Below are positions 51,570 through 60,746 of a stretch of 64,000 nt of DNA, one piece after another. The stretch lies in assembly GCA_017848115.1 (NCBI GenBank), contig JAGAKZ010000028.1, positions 1-64,000 on the forward strand. Reading direction: 5' to 3'. Source of the stretch: Oscillospiraceae bacterium. Lineage in GTDB: Bacteria > Bacillota > Clostridia > Oscillospirales > Ruminococcaceae. A model generated the notes under the pieces. That model was given only the letters and a program-made list of their open reading frames with translations, was not told where the DNA came from and ran no database searches. Numbering within the stretch: the stretch's first letter is position 1; each line of letters opens with the position of its first letter. Both the position numbers and the translations under genes were made by a program.

Positions 51570-52535
51570 TTAGCCAACAACCTTACCGAGATCATCCTGA
51601 GCGATATCTTCGAGGAGGAATAATTTAAGACGTGTAAGGTCAGCAGCTTCACAAGCTACACCGTTCTTAGCTACGTCACCAGCAGCTATTGTGTAACCCT
51701 TAGCTTCAATAACCTCTTCATCAAGAAGTTCAAGACCATACTGGAGCATGATAACGAGGTCAACAGCCTTAACCTTACCATCGTTATTAAGGTCACCGTA
51801 TGTATATTCAACTGCAGGCTGTGCAACTTCTACTGCACTGATTATGTCAGCCTTAGCTTCAGCCTGTTCTTCAAATACGTCAATGAGTGTGTTAGCAACA
51901 TCTATACCGTCAGCGAGGTCAGCAGTTGTGATCTTTGTTGCAGGTTCGATATCTTTAACTTCAGCAACTGTAGCACCAGCTTCCTTAGCAACAGCTGCAA
52001 GCTTAGCGTTTACTTCATCAACGTAAACCTGTACAGCAGCCTTAGCAGCTTCAACTGTAGCACCGCCCTGGATGTAGTTGATTGGGTTGTAAACGTTACT
52101 TACTACGAAATCAGCATCAACATCTGCACCGTTAGCAAGTGTCTTCTTAACGCCTTCAACAGCATTATCTACAGCAGCCTTTAATGTTTTATTAGCTTCC
52201 ATAGCAGCTGTTGTGTTTTCCATAGCAGCCTTAACTTCTTCTTTGCTCATCTTAGCAACTGCATCGAGGATAGCATCCTGATCAGCTCTTGCTGCACCAA
52301 CCTGATCCTTGAGGATTTCGAGAGCAGCCTTTTCCATTTCAGCTGTAGCTGAAGTGATTACGAATGCATCAGCGTTTACCTTTGTGAAATCAGTGTTTTC
52401 TGTAGCTGTAGCTGTGTTTACATCCTTGATAGGATTCTTAGCATAAACGTCAGCAGCAGAAGCAACTGCAGCTGTTGTGGATAACATAGCGATTGCAGAT
52501 ACGAGACTAACTATGCTTTTAACAGATTTTTTCAT
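51570..52535 (-). CDS. secreted Ala-rich helical protein with divergent C-terminal dockerin-like module
   Basis: 321 residues: signal (MKKSVKSIVSLVSAIAMLST ... AASA), an Ala/Glu/Lys-rich, mostly helical region (about 30-245; AEMEKAALEILKDQVGAAR, MSKEEVKAAMENTTAAMEAN), and a C-terminal dockerin-like pair (YGDLNNDGKVKAVDLVIMLQYGLELL, then GDVAKNGVACEAADLTRLKLFLL). The second loop lacks the usual Asp/Asn pattern. The frame runs upstream to 52691, but the ATG at 52535 with AAGGAG nine bases before it is preferred. Codon choice resembles GH48, suggesting high expression. Promoter on the minus strand: TTGTTT (52642-52637), 17 bp, TATAAT (52619-52614). Function of the helical part unknown. Confidence 0.75.
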   Translation of the reverse strand: MKKSVKSIVSLVSAIAMLSTTAAVASAADVYAKNPIKDVNTATATENTDFTKVNADAFVITSATAEMEKAALEILKDQVGAARADQDAILDAVAKMSKEEVKAAMENTTAAMEANKTLKAAVDNAVEGVKKTLANGADVDADFVVSNVYNPINYIQGGATVEAAKAAVQVYVDEVNAKLAAVAKEAGATVAEVKDIEPATKITTADLADGIDVANTLIDVFEEQAEAKADIISAVEVAQPAVEYTYGDLNNDGKVKAVDLVIMLQYGLELLDEEVIEAKGYTIAAGDVAKNGVACEAADLTRLKLFLLEDIAQDDLGKVVG

Positions 52536-52793
52536 TTCCAAAAACTCCTTTTTCATTTTTAAATATTTGAAACACTCTTGCGATTTGCAAGGTGATTTCG
52601 TCTTATAGGTAAGATTATAACATATATTCTCAAACAAAACAATTGGTAAAACAGTTGAAAAACTGAACTGAATTATAGTTATTTTCAACAATATAAATAA
52701 TTTTCAAAATTTCAAGAGCTGTTTTCAGGATTTTATTTCCTTGTTTTTGAATAATTTGAAATATATTTCAATCTATTTCATCAGATTTTCTGA

Positions 52794-54677
52794 TTAATCC
52801 ATCATAAGTTCACATACCATGTTTGAAAATTCGACAGGATTTTCAATTGATATACCTTCTATAAGAAGTGACTGCATATATAAAAGCTGTGAATACTTTT
52901 TGAGTTTTTCCTTGTCTGTACTGTACAATGACTGAAGCTTTGCAAAGATACCGTGTTCTGAGTTTATCTCAAGCACCTTTTCTGCCTTCACCTTGTTATC
53001 GCTTGGCATTGCGTTAAGCACCTTTTCCATTTCAAGTGAAAGTTCACCGTCACTTGTAAGACAGAACGGATGGGATTTGAGTCTCTGAGAAAGTCTTACT
53101 TCCTTTACCTTGCCATCGAGAGCTTCTTTCATAAACTCAAACATTTCCTTATTTTCTTCTGACTTTGCTTTTATTTCTTCTTTTTCCTCAGGTGTTTCTA
53201 TATCAAGATCGCCTGCTGAAACTGACTTAAATTCTTTTTCGTTGTAGTTTGCAAGCATTTTTATAGCAAACTCATCTATGTTTTCTGTAAGATAAAGTAT
53301 CTCATAACCCTTATCAGCCACCATTTCTGTCTGAGGGAGACTCTTTATTCTTGCAACGCTTTCACCTGTTGCATAGTAAATATACTTCTGGTCTTCTCTC
53401 ATTCTTGAAACGTATTCTTCAAGAGTTGTAAGCTTATCTTCATTTGAGGACGTAAACATAAGGAGGTCTTTGAGTGTATCCTTATTCATTCCGTATGATG
53501 AATACACACCTGCTTTAAGCTGCAATCCAAAAGCCTTATAAAATTCCTCATATTTTTCACGCTCGTTCTTAAGGAGCTTTGTGAGTTCATTTTTTATAGT
53601 CTTCTCTATACTCTTTGCAATGAGCTTGAGCTGTCTGTCATGCTGAAGCATTTCTCTTGAAATATTGAGTGAAAGATCTTCAGAGTCAACAAGACCCTTT
53701 ACAAAGCTGAAATAATCAGGAAGAAGGTCTGAACACTTGTCCATTATAAGAACACCGCTTGCATAGAGCTGGAGACCTTTTTCAAATTCCTTTGTATAAT
53801 AATCATAAGGTGCTTTTGCAGGAATGTACATAAGTGCATTGTAAGTTGCTGTACCTTCTGTCTTTGCATGGATATGCTTTATCGGATCTGTATAATCAAA
53901 GAACTTTTCCTTATAGAAGCTATTGTAATCTTCATCCTTAAGCTCTGACTTATTCTTTTTCCAGATAGGCACCATGCTGTTTATTGTTTCTCTTTCGATA
54001 AACTTTTCATATTCGTTTTCTGTTCCCTCTTTTTTACGCTGATGTTCAACATCCATTTTTATAGGGAATCTGATATAATCTGAGTACTTTCTTATTATAG
54101 ACTGCAATCTGTACTGTTCAAGATATTCGTCATACTTTTCGTCTTCTGTATTATCCTTTATCTTCAGAATAATCTCTGTACCTGACTTACTCTTTTCACA
54201 TTCTTCTATTGTGTAACCGTCAACACCTTCTGACTGCCACTCATATGCTGTATCACTGCCATATGCTTTACTGCGTACAGTAACGAGCTTTGACACCATA
54301 AATGCTGAGTAAAAACCTACACCAAACTGACCTATTATATCAACTTCTTCTCCAAGGTCATTTTTAGTTTTAAAATCAAGAGAACCACTCTTTGCTATAG
54401 TACCGAGATTGTTCTCGAGTTCATCTTTTGTCATACCTATACCATTGTCACTGATAGTAATGGTTCTGTTGTCCTTGTCAAGGCTGATAAGAATTTCAAA
54501 ATCATCTTTATTCATACCCACACTGTCATCTGTGAGAGATTTGAAGTATAACTTGTCAATAGCGTCACTGGCATTTGAAATCAATTCTCTTAAAAATATT
54601 TCCTTGTGCGTATAAATAGAATTAATCATCATTTCCAAAAGTTTTTTGGATTCGGCTTTAAACTGTTTTGTTTCCAT
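52794..54677 (-). CDS. htpG: HtpG (Hsp90 family chaperone)
   Basis: 627 residues with the GHKL ATP site in the N-domain: [26 protein letters not shown] and [14 protein letters not shown] middle domain contains [16 protein letters not shown]-like segments and [10 protein letters not shown] with the catalytic Arg; the C-terminal dimerisation domain ends the protein. Length is normal for HtpG. The ATG at 54677 ([17 protein letters not shown]) is preferred over an upstream start at 54716 that lies inside the CIRCE element. Controlled by HrcA according to that element. Confidence 0.96.
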   Translation of the reverse strand: METKQFKAESKKLLEMMINSIYTHKEIFLRELISNASDAIDKLYFKSLTDDSVGMNKDDFEILISLDKDNRTITISDNGIGMTKDELENNLGTIAKSGSLDFKTKNDLGEEVDIIGQFGVGFYSAFMVSKLVTVRSKAYGSDTAYEWQSEGVDGYTIEECEKSKSGTEIILKIKDNTEDEKYDEYLEQYRLQSIIRKYSDYIRFPIKMDVEHQRKKEGTENEYEKFIERETINSMVPIWKKNKSELKDEDYNSFYKEKFFDYTDPIKHIHAKTEGTATYNALMYIPAKAPYDYYTKEFEKGLQLYASGVLIMDKCSDLLPDYFSFVKGLVDSEDLSLNISREMLQHDRQLKLIAKSIEKTIKNELTKLLKNEREKYEEFYKAFGLQLKAGVYSSYGMNKDTLKDLLMFTSSNEDKLTTLEEYVSRMREDQKYIYYATGESVARIKSLPQTEMVADKGYEILYLTENIDEFAIKMLANYNEKEFKSVSAGDLDIETPEEKEEIKAKSEENKEMFEFMKEALDGKVKEVRLSQRLKSHPFCLTSDGELSLEMEKVLNAMPSDNKVKAEKVLEINSEHGIFAKLQSLYSTDKEKLKKYSQLLYMQSLLIEGISIENPVEFSNMVCELMMD

Positions 54678-54709
54678 TTTTTCAAATTCACTCCATACTG
54701 ACTTTTCTA

Positions 54710-54736
54710 TTAGCACTCTAAGAGGTCGAGTGCTAA
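54710..54736. promoter_or_regulatory. CIRCE element (HrcA operator)
   Basis: TTAGCACTC-N9-GAGTGCTAA, an exact match to the CIRCE consensus. It starts five bases downstream of the -10 box of the htpG promoter. Confidence 0.97.
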
Positions 54737-54741
54737 TATTA

Positions 54742-54770
54742 AGTATAGTACACTTTTATGAAAAAATCAA
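54742..54770 (-). promoter_or_regulatory. htpG promoter
   Basis: Minus strand TTGATT (54770-54765), 17-bp spacer, TATACT (54747-54742), followed by CIRCE. Confidence 0.82.
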
Positions 54771-54794
54771 GTATTTATTTAAAAAAATATTTTT

Positions 54795-55661
54795 TTATTC
54801 TTCAAGACCTTTTAATGCCTTTATCTCTTCCTTGTTTACCTTGATAACTGAATCCTTTATAATTTCTACTTCAGAGCGATCAATCAGAACAGGTACAGCG
54901 CTGTCATTTTCAGGTTTCACCTTAAGTTTTCCTGTAATAAGATTGGCTTCTTCAACATATCCGTTGACATTGTTCGGCATACGTACATAAGCTCCAACTT
55001 TAGGTGTTATCTTAAGAAATTCTTCATAACAGTTCTGCTCGTATTTAAGACAACACATCAGTCTTCCGCACGTACCTGAAATCTTTGTAGGATTTAAGGA
55101 TAATCCCTGTTCCTTCGCCATTTTTATCGACACAGGCTGAAACTCTCCAAGGCATCCTTTACAGCAAAATTCTCTGCCGCATATGCCAAGACCTCCGAGT
55201 ATCTTTGCTTCATCACGTACTCCTATCTGACGAAGCTCTATTCTTGTTCTGAAAACCGCCGCAAGATCCTTTACAAGTTCACGAAAGTCAACACGTGATT
55301 CTGCTGTAAAGTAAAAAAGGATCTTGTTGTTGTCAAAAGTAAACTCGACATCTATTAAATTCATATCAAGTCCACGATTTTTTATTTTCTGCTGACATAT
55401 CTCAAAAGCTTCTTTTTGCTTTTTAAGATTTTTTTCAACAACAGCAATGTCTTCAGGCGTAGCAAGACGTATAACAGCCTTTAACTCAGAAGATATTTCC
55501 GAATCTTCTATCATACGGTTTGCTATAACTGCTTCTCCGCATTCAACCCCTCTGGATGTTTCAACGATAACTTTATCCCCGACATTTACAGTTATTCCTC
55601 CGGGTGAAAAATAATATACTTTTCCGACTTTTTTAAATCTTATTCCTACTATCTCTACCAT
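54795..55661 (-). CDS. ricT: RicT/YaaT (PSP1 domain protein)
   Basis: 288 residues: PSP1 domain with VEIVGIRFKKVGKVYYFSPG at the N-terminus, RVDFRELVKDLAAVFRTRIELRQIGVRDEAKILGG in the centre, and conserved cysteines in GICGREFCCKGCLGEF and CGRLMCCLKYEQNCYEEF. RicT belongs to the RicA/F/T complex that affects RNA processing and development in Bacillus. It follows holB by 34 bp, the order also seen in Bacillus (holB-yaaT). Cytoplasmic. Confidence 0.92.
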   Translation of the reverse strand: MVEIVGIRFKKVGKVYYFSPGGITVNVGDKVIVETSRGVECGEAVIANRMIEDSEISSELKAVIRLATPEDIAVVEKNLKKQKEAFEICQQKIKNRGLDMNLIDVEFTFDNNKILFYFTAESRVDFRELVKDLAAVFRTRIELRQIGVRDEAKILGGLGICGREFCCKGCLGEFQPVSIKMAKEQGLSLNPTKISGTCGRLMCCLKYEQNCYEEFLKITPKVGAYVRMPNNVNGYVEEANLITGKLKVKPENDSAVPVLIDRSEVEIIKDSVIKVNKEEIKALKGLEE

Positions 55662-55695
55662 AATTTTTATTCCTCATTGGTTTTAAAATATATTT

Positions 55696-56661
55696 TTATC
55701 TGCAATTCATGATGCCGCCACACAGTGACGAAACCACGAGTTTCAGGTTTACATTTCTGTCTATAAGTTTGTATGAATCTGTCACACATCTGTGAAGATT
55801 TCCGCACGACCTTACTGTAAGTGTTTCAGAAAGCTTTAAAGCACCGCCACGATAACAGCCAATAAAACTCTCCTCCTGATATTTTAGAGCAAGAGAATCA
55901 CGTATTATCCTGTCAAGCATAGACAGAATATTTTTCAGAAACGCTTTTTCTGATGCCGCCTCTGTAAGTGCATACAAAAGTGAATATTCATCTCTGTTTA
56001 TTATACAGTCTGTTATTCTCTTTGTCAATTGCACCGCATTTTTAAGTTCATCCTGATTTATATAATCAAGACACATACCTATATTTCCGCCAAAACATCC
56101 TACAGCATCATTTGCCTGTTCTTCTGTTATGCCATAATCGTTAAGAGCCGTCAAAGCCGTTGATATATCGGTCTGTGACACACTCAGTGACACTGCTCTG
56201 GAAATAATCGTTTCAAGAAAAACACTTTTTGAATGTGCTGTAAATATAAAATATGCATATGAAGGCGGTTCTTCTATAAGTTTAAGAAGAGAATTTTGTG
56301 CCTGAACCGTTATATTATCAGCATCCGTAAAAATATAAATCTTTACATTTGAATTGTTAGGATGAATATATGCATCAGTACTGATATTTCTTATTGTATC
56401 TACAGAAAATCCTCCAAGTTTTCCTGAATGTTCCGCATATATGATATCCGGATGCGTATTGTTCCCGGCATTTATACACGCTCTGCATCTTCCGCAAGGT
56501 TTTTCTTCATTTTCACAAACAAGGAGCTGGGCAAGATAACCTGCTACCATTTTCTTTCCAAGGCCCTTTTCGCCATATATCAGAAAGGAATGTGCCATTC
56601 GTCCTGTTCTCAGCATATTCTGAAAAGTTGAAATCAAATGTTCATTTCCATATATTTTCAT
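55696..56661 (-). CDS. holB: DNA polymerase III delta' subunit
   Basis: 321 residues: AAA+ clamp-loader fold with P-loop GEKGLGKKM near residue 30 (Lys where an active P-loop usually has Ser/Thr), zinc-binding cysteines in CENEEKPCGRCRAC, EEPPSYAYFIFTA and the SRA motif as ISRA. It is part of the replicase clamp loader. It lies between a decarboxylase-family gene and ricT, the usual Firmicute neighbourhood. Confidence 0.9.
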   Translation of the reverse strand: MKIYGNEHLISTFQNMLRTGRMAHSFLIYGEKGLGKKMVAGYLAQLLVCENEEKPCGRCRACINAGNNTHPDIIYAEHSGKLGGFSVDTIRNISTDAYIHPNNSNVKIYIFTDADNITVQAQNSLLKLIEEPPSYAYFIFTAHSKSVFLETIISRAVSLSVSQTDISTALTALNDYGITEEQANDAVGCFGGNIGMCLDYINQDELKNAVQLTKRITDCIINRDEYSLLYALTEAASEKAFLKNILSMLDRIIRDSLALKYQEESFIGCYRGGALKLSETLTVRSCGNLHRCVTDSYKLIDRNVNLKLVVSSLCGGIMNCR

Positions 56662-56686
56662 ATAATATCATCCCGTTCAAATTATG

Positions 56687-58018
56687 TTATTTTACAACCT
56701 TGATTGTCGTCAATCCGAATCTTCTCATTATATCAATACATTCGGCAGTTATGATCTCTCCGCTTACCGATATAGGAATAGCAGGAGGAAACGGAACATT
56801 TATATTTGCACATATTTTCCCCACTGATTTTTCAATCGGTAATTCTTCATAAGGTGAAAGTGCCGCTTCTCTTACACTCATATGCTTTTGAGGAAGTGGA
56901 AAATGCAACTTTTTTTCTGAAAATGTTTTCTTCTCAAAATCAATATTCATAAGTGCATCTCCTACTTTTTGGTACGCTTCTTCTGTATCAGACGGAGAAA
57001 ACAGCATAACCAAATGTGTATCACAATAAAATTCACATTCGATTTTGTTTTCCTGCAATTTTTTCATCAGCATACTTCCGTCTATGCCGCTAGAATGCGC
57101 ATTTATTGTAAAGTGCAAAGGTTCCTGAGCAAACGTACCTTTTTGTACAGAAAATTTTCCGCTCACCCTATCCCGAAGTCCCGATACAGCATCCTGGGCA
57201 AACACAAGTTTTTCTCTTATTTCTTTTTCAAGAAAAAGATTGCAGAGATCGAGTGAACAGATTATCAGATATGACGGACTTGTCGATGCAAATAAAAGCA
57301 TAGAATCCTTTATATAAGGTATATACTTTTTTTCTCTCAGATGAAGATATGCAGCACCTGTAAGAGCAGGCAACATTTTATGCGCTGAATCGCAACACAT
57401 ATCTGCTCCGAGTGATATCGGATGAAGATTTTGTCTGTAAAAATGAAGACACGCACCATGTGCATTGTCAACAAGCAGAACCGCACCATATTTGTGACAT
57501 ATACGTGCAAGAGTTTCTATATCGGCTATACATCCGAGATAATCCGGAGATGTCACATACAGACAAGCATTTTTTGTTTTTTTCAGTTTTTCTTCTACTT
57601 CACTTTCTGAAATAGTTCCTGATATTATAGTATCATCATAATGCGGACAAATCCACTGCGGATCTATATCAAGAAGTACACAGGCACTTAAAAATGCTCT
57701 GTGAGCATTTCGCACTGCTATAACATTTCTGTTTTCATATTTCATCAGTGCAAGCATCGTCTGTATGCATTGTGTCGAACCATGCACAGAATAAAATGTT
57801 GCAGCAGTTCCAAAAATACGTGAAGCATTTTTTTCGCTCTGAGCAATTATTCCTTCTGTTTCAAAAAGATTTCCGGCATCTGTTATCTCAGTTATATCAA
57901 GCGGAAAAATTTTTGACAGTTCATTTTCCATGCAGATTCCCTTATGTCCGGGCATATGCATACGTGTTATACCGCTACCGGCATATTTTATCAGATAATC
58001 ATATATAGGTGTATTCAT
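56687..58018 (-). CDS. Orn/Lys/Arg decarboxylase-family PLP enzyme (YaaO-like)
   Basis: 443 residues of fold type I: MHMPGHKG at the N-terminus, FYSVHGSTQCIQTMLA, LLVDNAHGACLHF (PLP Asp/His) and the PLP Lys in DSAHKMLPALTGAAYLHL. The C-terminal domain is shorter than that of the large inducible decarboxylases, as in YaaO/SpeA. Substrate (Arg, Lys or Orn) undetermined. The ATG at 58018 with AGGGAAGAAAG just before it is preferred over an upstream start at 58087. Promoter: minus TTGAAC (58080-58075), 17 bp, TATAAT (58057-58052). First gene of the holB-ricT unit. Confidence 0.88.
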   Translation of the reverse strand: MNTPIYDYLIKYAGSGITRMHMPGHKGICMENELSKIFPLDITEITDAGNLFETEGIIAQSEKNASRIFGTAATFYSVHGSTQCIQTMLALMKYENRNVIAVRNAHRAFLSACVLLDIDPQWICPHYDDTIISGTISESEVEEKLKKTKNACLYVTSPDYLGCIADIETLARICHKYGAVLLVDNAHGACLHFYRQNLHPISLGADMCCDSAHKMLPALTGAAYLHLREKKYIPYIKDSMLLFASTSPSYLIICSLDLCNLFLEKEIREKLVFAQDAVSGLRDRVSGKFSVQKGTFAQEPLHFTINAHSSGIDGSMLMKKLQENKIECEFYCDTHLVMLFSPSDTEEAYQKVGDALMNIDFEKKTFSEKKLHFPLPQKHMSVREAALSPYEELPIEKSVGKICANINVPFPPAIPISVSGEIITAECIDIMRRFGLTTIKVVK

Positions 58019-58168
58019 CTTTCTTCCCTGCTTTATAAATGTATCTTTATAATTATACCACAAATTTGTTGTCTGTTCAACAATCAAGTATTTCTCAGAA
58101 TTAACAGTTATTAGCTTTATTTGATGTATTTATTTTTTGTTTATATCACATAAAAAATAAAAAAATTA

Positions 58169-58197
58169 TTGTTTTTTATTTTAATATGGTGTATAAT
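58169..58197 (+). promoter_or_regulatory. promoter of the DHH phosphoesterase gene
   Basis: TTGTTT (58169-58174), 17-bp spacer, TATAAT (58192-58197); AGGGGG precedes the ATG. Confidence 0.65.
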
Positions 58198-58230
58198 TAG
58201 TATATAGTTTTATTATTAGGGGGTTTTAAC

Positions 58231-59157
58231 ATGAGATTAGTTACCAGATCGGATTTTGACGGACTTGCTTGCGGTGCATTGTTACTGGAAATAGGTCTTA
58301 TAGACAATTGGAAATTTGTTCACCCGAAAGATCTTCAGGACGGACTTATTCCTATAGATGAAAATGATGTTCTTGCAAATGTTCCGTTTGTTGAAGGGTG
58401 TGGTTTGTGGTTTGACCATCATTCAAGCGAATTTGAAAGAAATCAGCTTGAAGGCAAGTATAAGGGAGAAAGCAGAATAACACCTTCATGCGCCCGCATC
58501 ATATATGACTATTACGGGGGAAAAGAAAGATTTTCACACTTTGACGATATGATGGTTGCGGTTGACAAAGTTGATTCGGGAAATCTTACAATTGATGAAA
58601 TACTTGATCCTAAAGGCTGGATTATGGTTGGATACCTTATGGATCCACGTACAGGACTCGGAAGATTCAGAAATTTCACTATAAGCAACTATCAGCTTAT
58701 GGAAAAACTGCTCAACTGTTGCCGTACTATGACTACAGATGAGATTCTGAGTATGCCTGATATTATCGAAAGAATAGAAGTTTACAACGAACAGAACGAA
58801 CTATTCACAAAGATGATAAAAGAACATACAGAAATAAGAAAAGATGTTATCATAACCGATCTCAGAGGTGTAAATCCGATCTATACCGGAAACAGATTTA
58901 CTATATACAGCCTCTATCCCGAACAGAACATATCTGTATGGATAGTAAACGGAAAAGGCGGACTCGGTTGTTCATGTGCTGTAGGACACAGTATACTTAA
59001 CAGAACTTCACCTGTAAATGTCGGCAGTCTTATGCTCAAATACGGCGGAGGCGGTCACAGAGTAGTCGGTACTTGTCAGTTCCAGGACGAAGTAATGAAC
59101 GAAAAAGTTCCTGCATTGCTTGATGAAATAGTAAATTACGCAGAAATCTATAAATAA
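58231..59157 (+). CDS. DHH-family phosphoesterase
   Basis: 308 residues. Motif I TRSDFDGLACGALL is at the very start and the DHH-type motif WFDHHSSEFERN is near residue 70. Further conserved acidic residues occur in VDKVDSGN, and the C-terminal DHHA1-like Gly-rich segment reads YGGGGHRVVGTC. Members hydrolyse pyrophosphate, oligonucleotides or cyclic dinucleotides; the exact substrate is not readable. Cytoplasmic and monocistronic, with its own terminator. Confidence 0.82.
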   Translation: MRLVTRSDFDGLACGALLLEIGLIDNWKFVHPKDLQDGLIPIDENDVLANVPFVEGCGLWFDHHSSEFERNQLEGKYKGESRITPSCARIIYDYYGGKERFSHFDDMMVAVDKVDSGNLTIDEILDPKGWIMVGYLMDPRTGLGRFRNFTISNYQLMEKLLNCCRTMTTDEILSMPDIIERIEVYNEQNELFTKMIKEHTEIRKDVIITDLRGVNPIYTGNRFTIYSLYPEQNISVWIVNGKGGLGCSCAVGHSILNRTSPVNVGSLMLKYGGGGHRVVGTCQFQDEVMNEKVPALLDEIVNYAEIYK

Positions 59158-59165
59158 ATATCTTA

Positions 59166-59198
59166 AGCGGAGAAATGTAAAAGACTCATTTCTCCGCT
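59166..59198 (+). terminator. terminator of the DHH gene
   Basis: AGCGGAGAAATG (59166-59177) and CATTTCTCCGCT (59187-59198), a perfect 12-bp stem followed by a T-rich tail. Confidence 0.88.
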
Positions 59199-59274
59199 CT
59201 TTTCGTTTATAATCTTTTATTGTAACAAAAAAATACTACTGACTGCCGTTTGATAATATTTTGCAAATAACACC

Positions 59275-59303
59275 TTGCCAAACTAAAATTATCATTGTAT
59301 AAT
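59275..59303 (+). promoter_or_regulatory. promoter of the LCP gene
   Basis: TTGCCA (59275-59280), 17-bp spacer, TATAAT (59298-59303). Confidence 0.75.
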
Positions 59304-59337
59304 ATTATAGAATATCGAAATAAAAGGAGCATCAAAA

Positions 59338-60675
59338 ATGGCAAATAAAAACACAAATGAATCTATTGATACAATGAAATTTTCGGTACCGAAAACCGAT
59401 AAAAATATAGAAAAAACACAGGTATACCGTATACCTAAAAAAAATTCCGAAGTCAAAAACACGGCTGGTAAAACCGATGCTATAAAACAGGCAGTTGCCC
59501 TGAAAACATCAGCACCATCTTCCCAAAATAATAAACCAAAACAACCATCACCGATAATACCAGAACCTATAATACCCGAAACACCACCAAAACCTGTTAC
59601 CCCAAAAACAGCACCTGAACCCACCATACCGCCACCGACTCAAAAAAACAGATCTGCCTCGCAAACTACAAATCAGACAAAAACATCTGCACCAAAAGCC
59701 AAAAATAAAAAGAAGGAAAAATCACCTTTTCTTAAATTTTTAAAAATATCCGCTATCGTAATAGTTGCATTATTTCTCATATATTCGGGTGCAGCACTAT
59801 ACTATGCATCATGTCTTACACCTATCGAAAAAACAAATCAGTACATAAACGATGACTCAACCATGCTGTATTCATCAGAAGTAAAAAATATACTCATAAT
59901 AGGTGCCGATGCCAGAGACAGTGCAACAAGAGGATTGTCAGATTCAATGATACTTCTTTCGGTAAACAAGAAAAATAAAAAATTGCAGATGACTTCGTTT
60001 ATGAGGGATATGTATGTCGAAATCGAAGGATATGGCTCTGACAAATTAAATGCCGCATACTCATATGGCGGTGCAGAACTTCTTGAAAATACAATAGAAG
60101 ATAATTTTAAAATAAGAATAGACAGCTGTGTCACAGTAAACTTTATAGCTGTAGCACATATCGTAGATTCTGTAGGAGGAATTGAAATAACTCTTTCTGA
60201 CTCCGAAGCACAGGCTGTAAACGACATACTTTACAGTGAAGTAAACGGAATAATGGGAGACGATCCGTACTCTGACTTCCTTTCGGGTGGCGGAACACAT
60301 AAACTCAACGGCAAACAGGCTCTTTCATACAGCCGTATACGATATGTAGGTGATGCTGACTTTGAGAGAACACAGCGACAGCGTACTGTAATAACACAGC
60401 TCTTTGCAAATATGAAATCAATAAATCCTTTTACCTTCCATAAAAACATCACAAAAGCCCTCCCTTATATATCTACAGACCTCGACCTTGATGATATGTA
60501 TGTATATTGTCTGCGACTTCCGTCACTGCTTATAGGATACGATACCGAACAGATGCGTGTTCCTGCAGAAAATACCTGGTGGTACGATCAGACATGGGAC
60601 GGTCAGTCAATAATAGGCGTTGACTTTAATGCCAATATCGAATACTTAAAAAATAATATTTATCTTGTAGGCTAA
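59338..60675 (+). CDS. LytR-CpsA-Psr (LCP) family cell-wall glycopolymer ligase
   Basis: 445 residues: a long cytoplasmic Pro/Thr/Lys-rich N-terminus (about 1-130, PEPIIPETPPKPVTP), one membrane span (about 137-158) and an extracellular LCP domain (about 185-400) with ADARDSATRGLSDSMILLSV, TSFMRDMYVEI, KLNAAYSYGG and ALSYSRIRYVGDADFERTQRQ. These carry the conserved Asp and Arg residues for lipid pyrophosphate binding. LCP proteins attach teichoic acids or capsule to peptidoglycan. The long disordered N-terminus is unusual. Flanked by its own promoter and terminator. Confidence 0.92.
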   Translation: MANKNTNESIDTMKFSVPKTDKNIEKTQVYRIPKKNSEVKNTAGKTDAIKQAVALKTSAPSSQNNKPKQPSPIIPEPIIPETPPKPVTPKTAPEPTIPPPTQKNRSASQTTNQTKTSAPKAKNKKKEKSPFLKFLKISAIVIVALFLIYSGAALYYASCLTPIEKTNQYINDDSTMLYSSEVKNILIIGADARDSATRGLSDSMILLSVNKKNKKLQMTSFMRDMYVEIEGYGSDKLNAAYSYGGAELLENTIEDNFKIRIDSCVTVNFIAVAHIVDSVGGIEITLSDSEAQAVNDILYSEVNGIMGDDPYSDFLSGGGTHKLNGKQALSYSRIRYVGDADFERTQRQRTVITQLFANMKSINPFTFHKNITKALPYISTDLDLDDMYVYCLRLPSLLIGYDTEQMRVPAENTWWYDQTWDGQSIIGVDFNANIEYLKNNIYLVG

Positions 60676-60680
60676 GACAA

Positions 60681-60719
60681 AACAGGGAAATCACAAAAAT
60701 CAAGTGTGATTTCCCTGTT
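60681..60719. terminator. bidirectional terminator LCP / CE8-PL9
   Basis: AACAGGGAAATCACA and TGTGATTTCCCTGTT, a perfect 15-bp stem with TTTTTT beyond on the plus strand. Confidence 0.88.
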
Positions 60720-60746
60720 GTTTTTTATTCTAAAAAAATTTATTTA

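Noticed and set aside
54677-54716. Upstream in-frame start for htpG
   Set aside because: It would begin inside the CIRCE element and upstream of the ribosome-binding region; HtpG homology begins at the ATG at 54677.
59292-59627. A 111-codon Gly/Phe-rich minus-strand frame opposite the LCP gene start
   Set aside because: Mirror of the Pro/Thr/Lys-rich N-terminus of the LCP protein, which has its own promoter, start and domain support.
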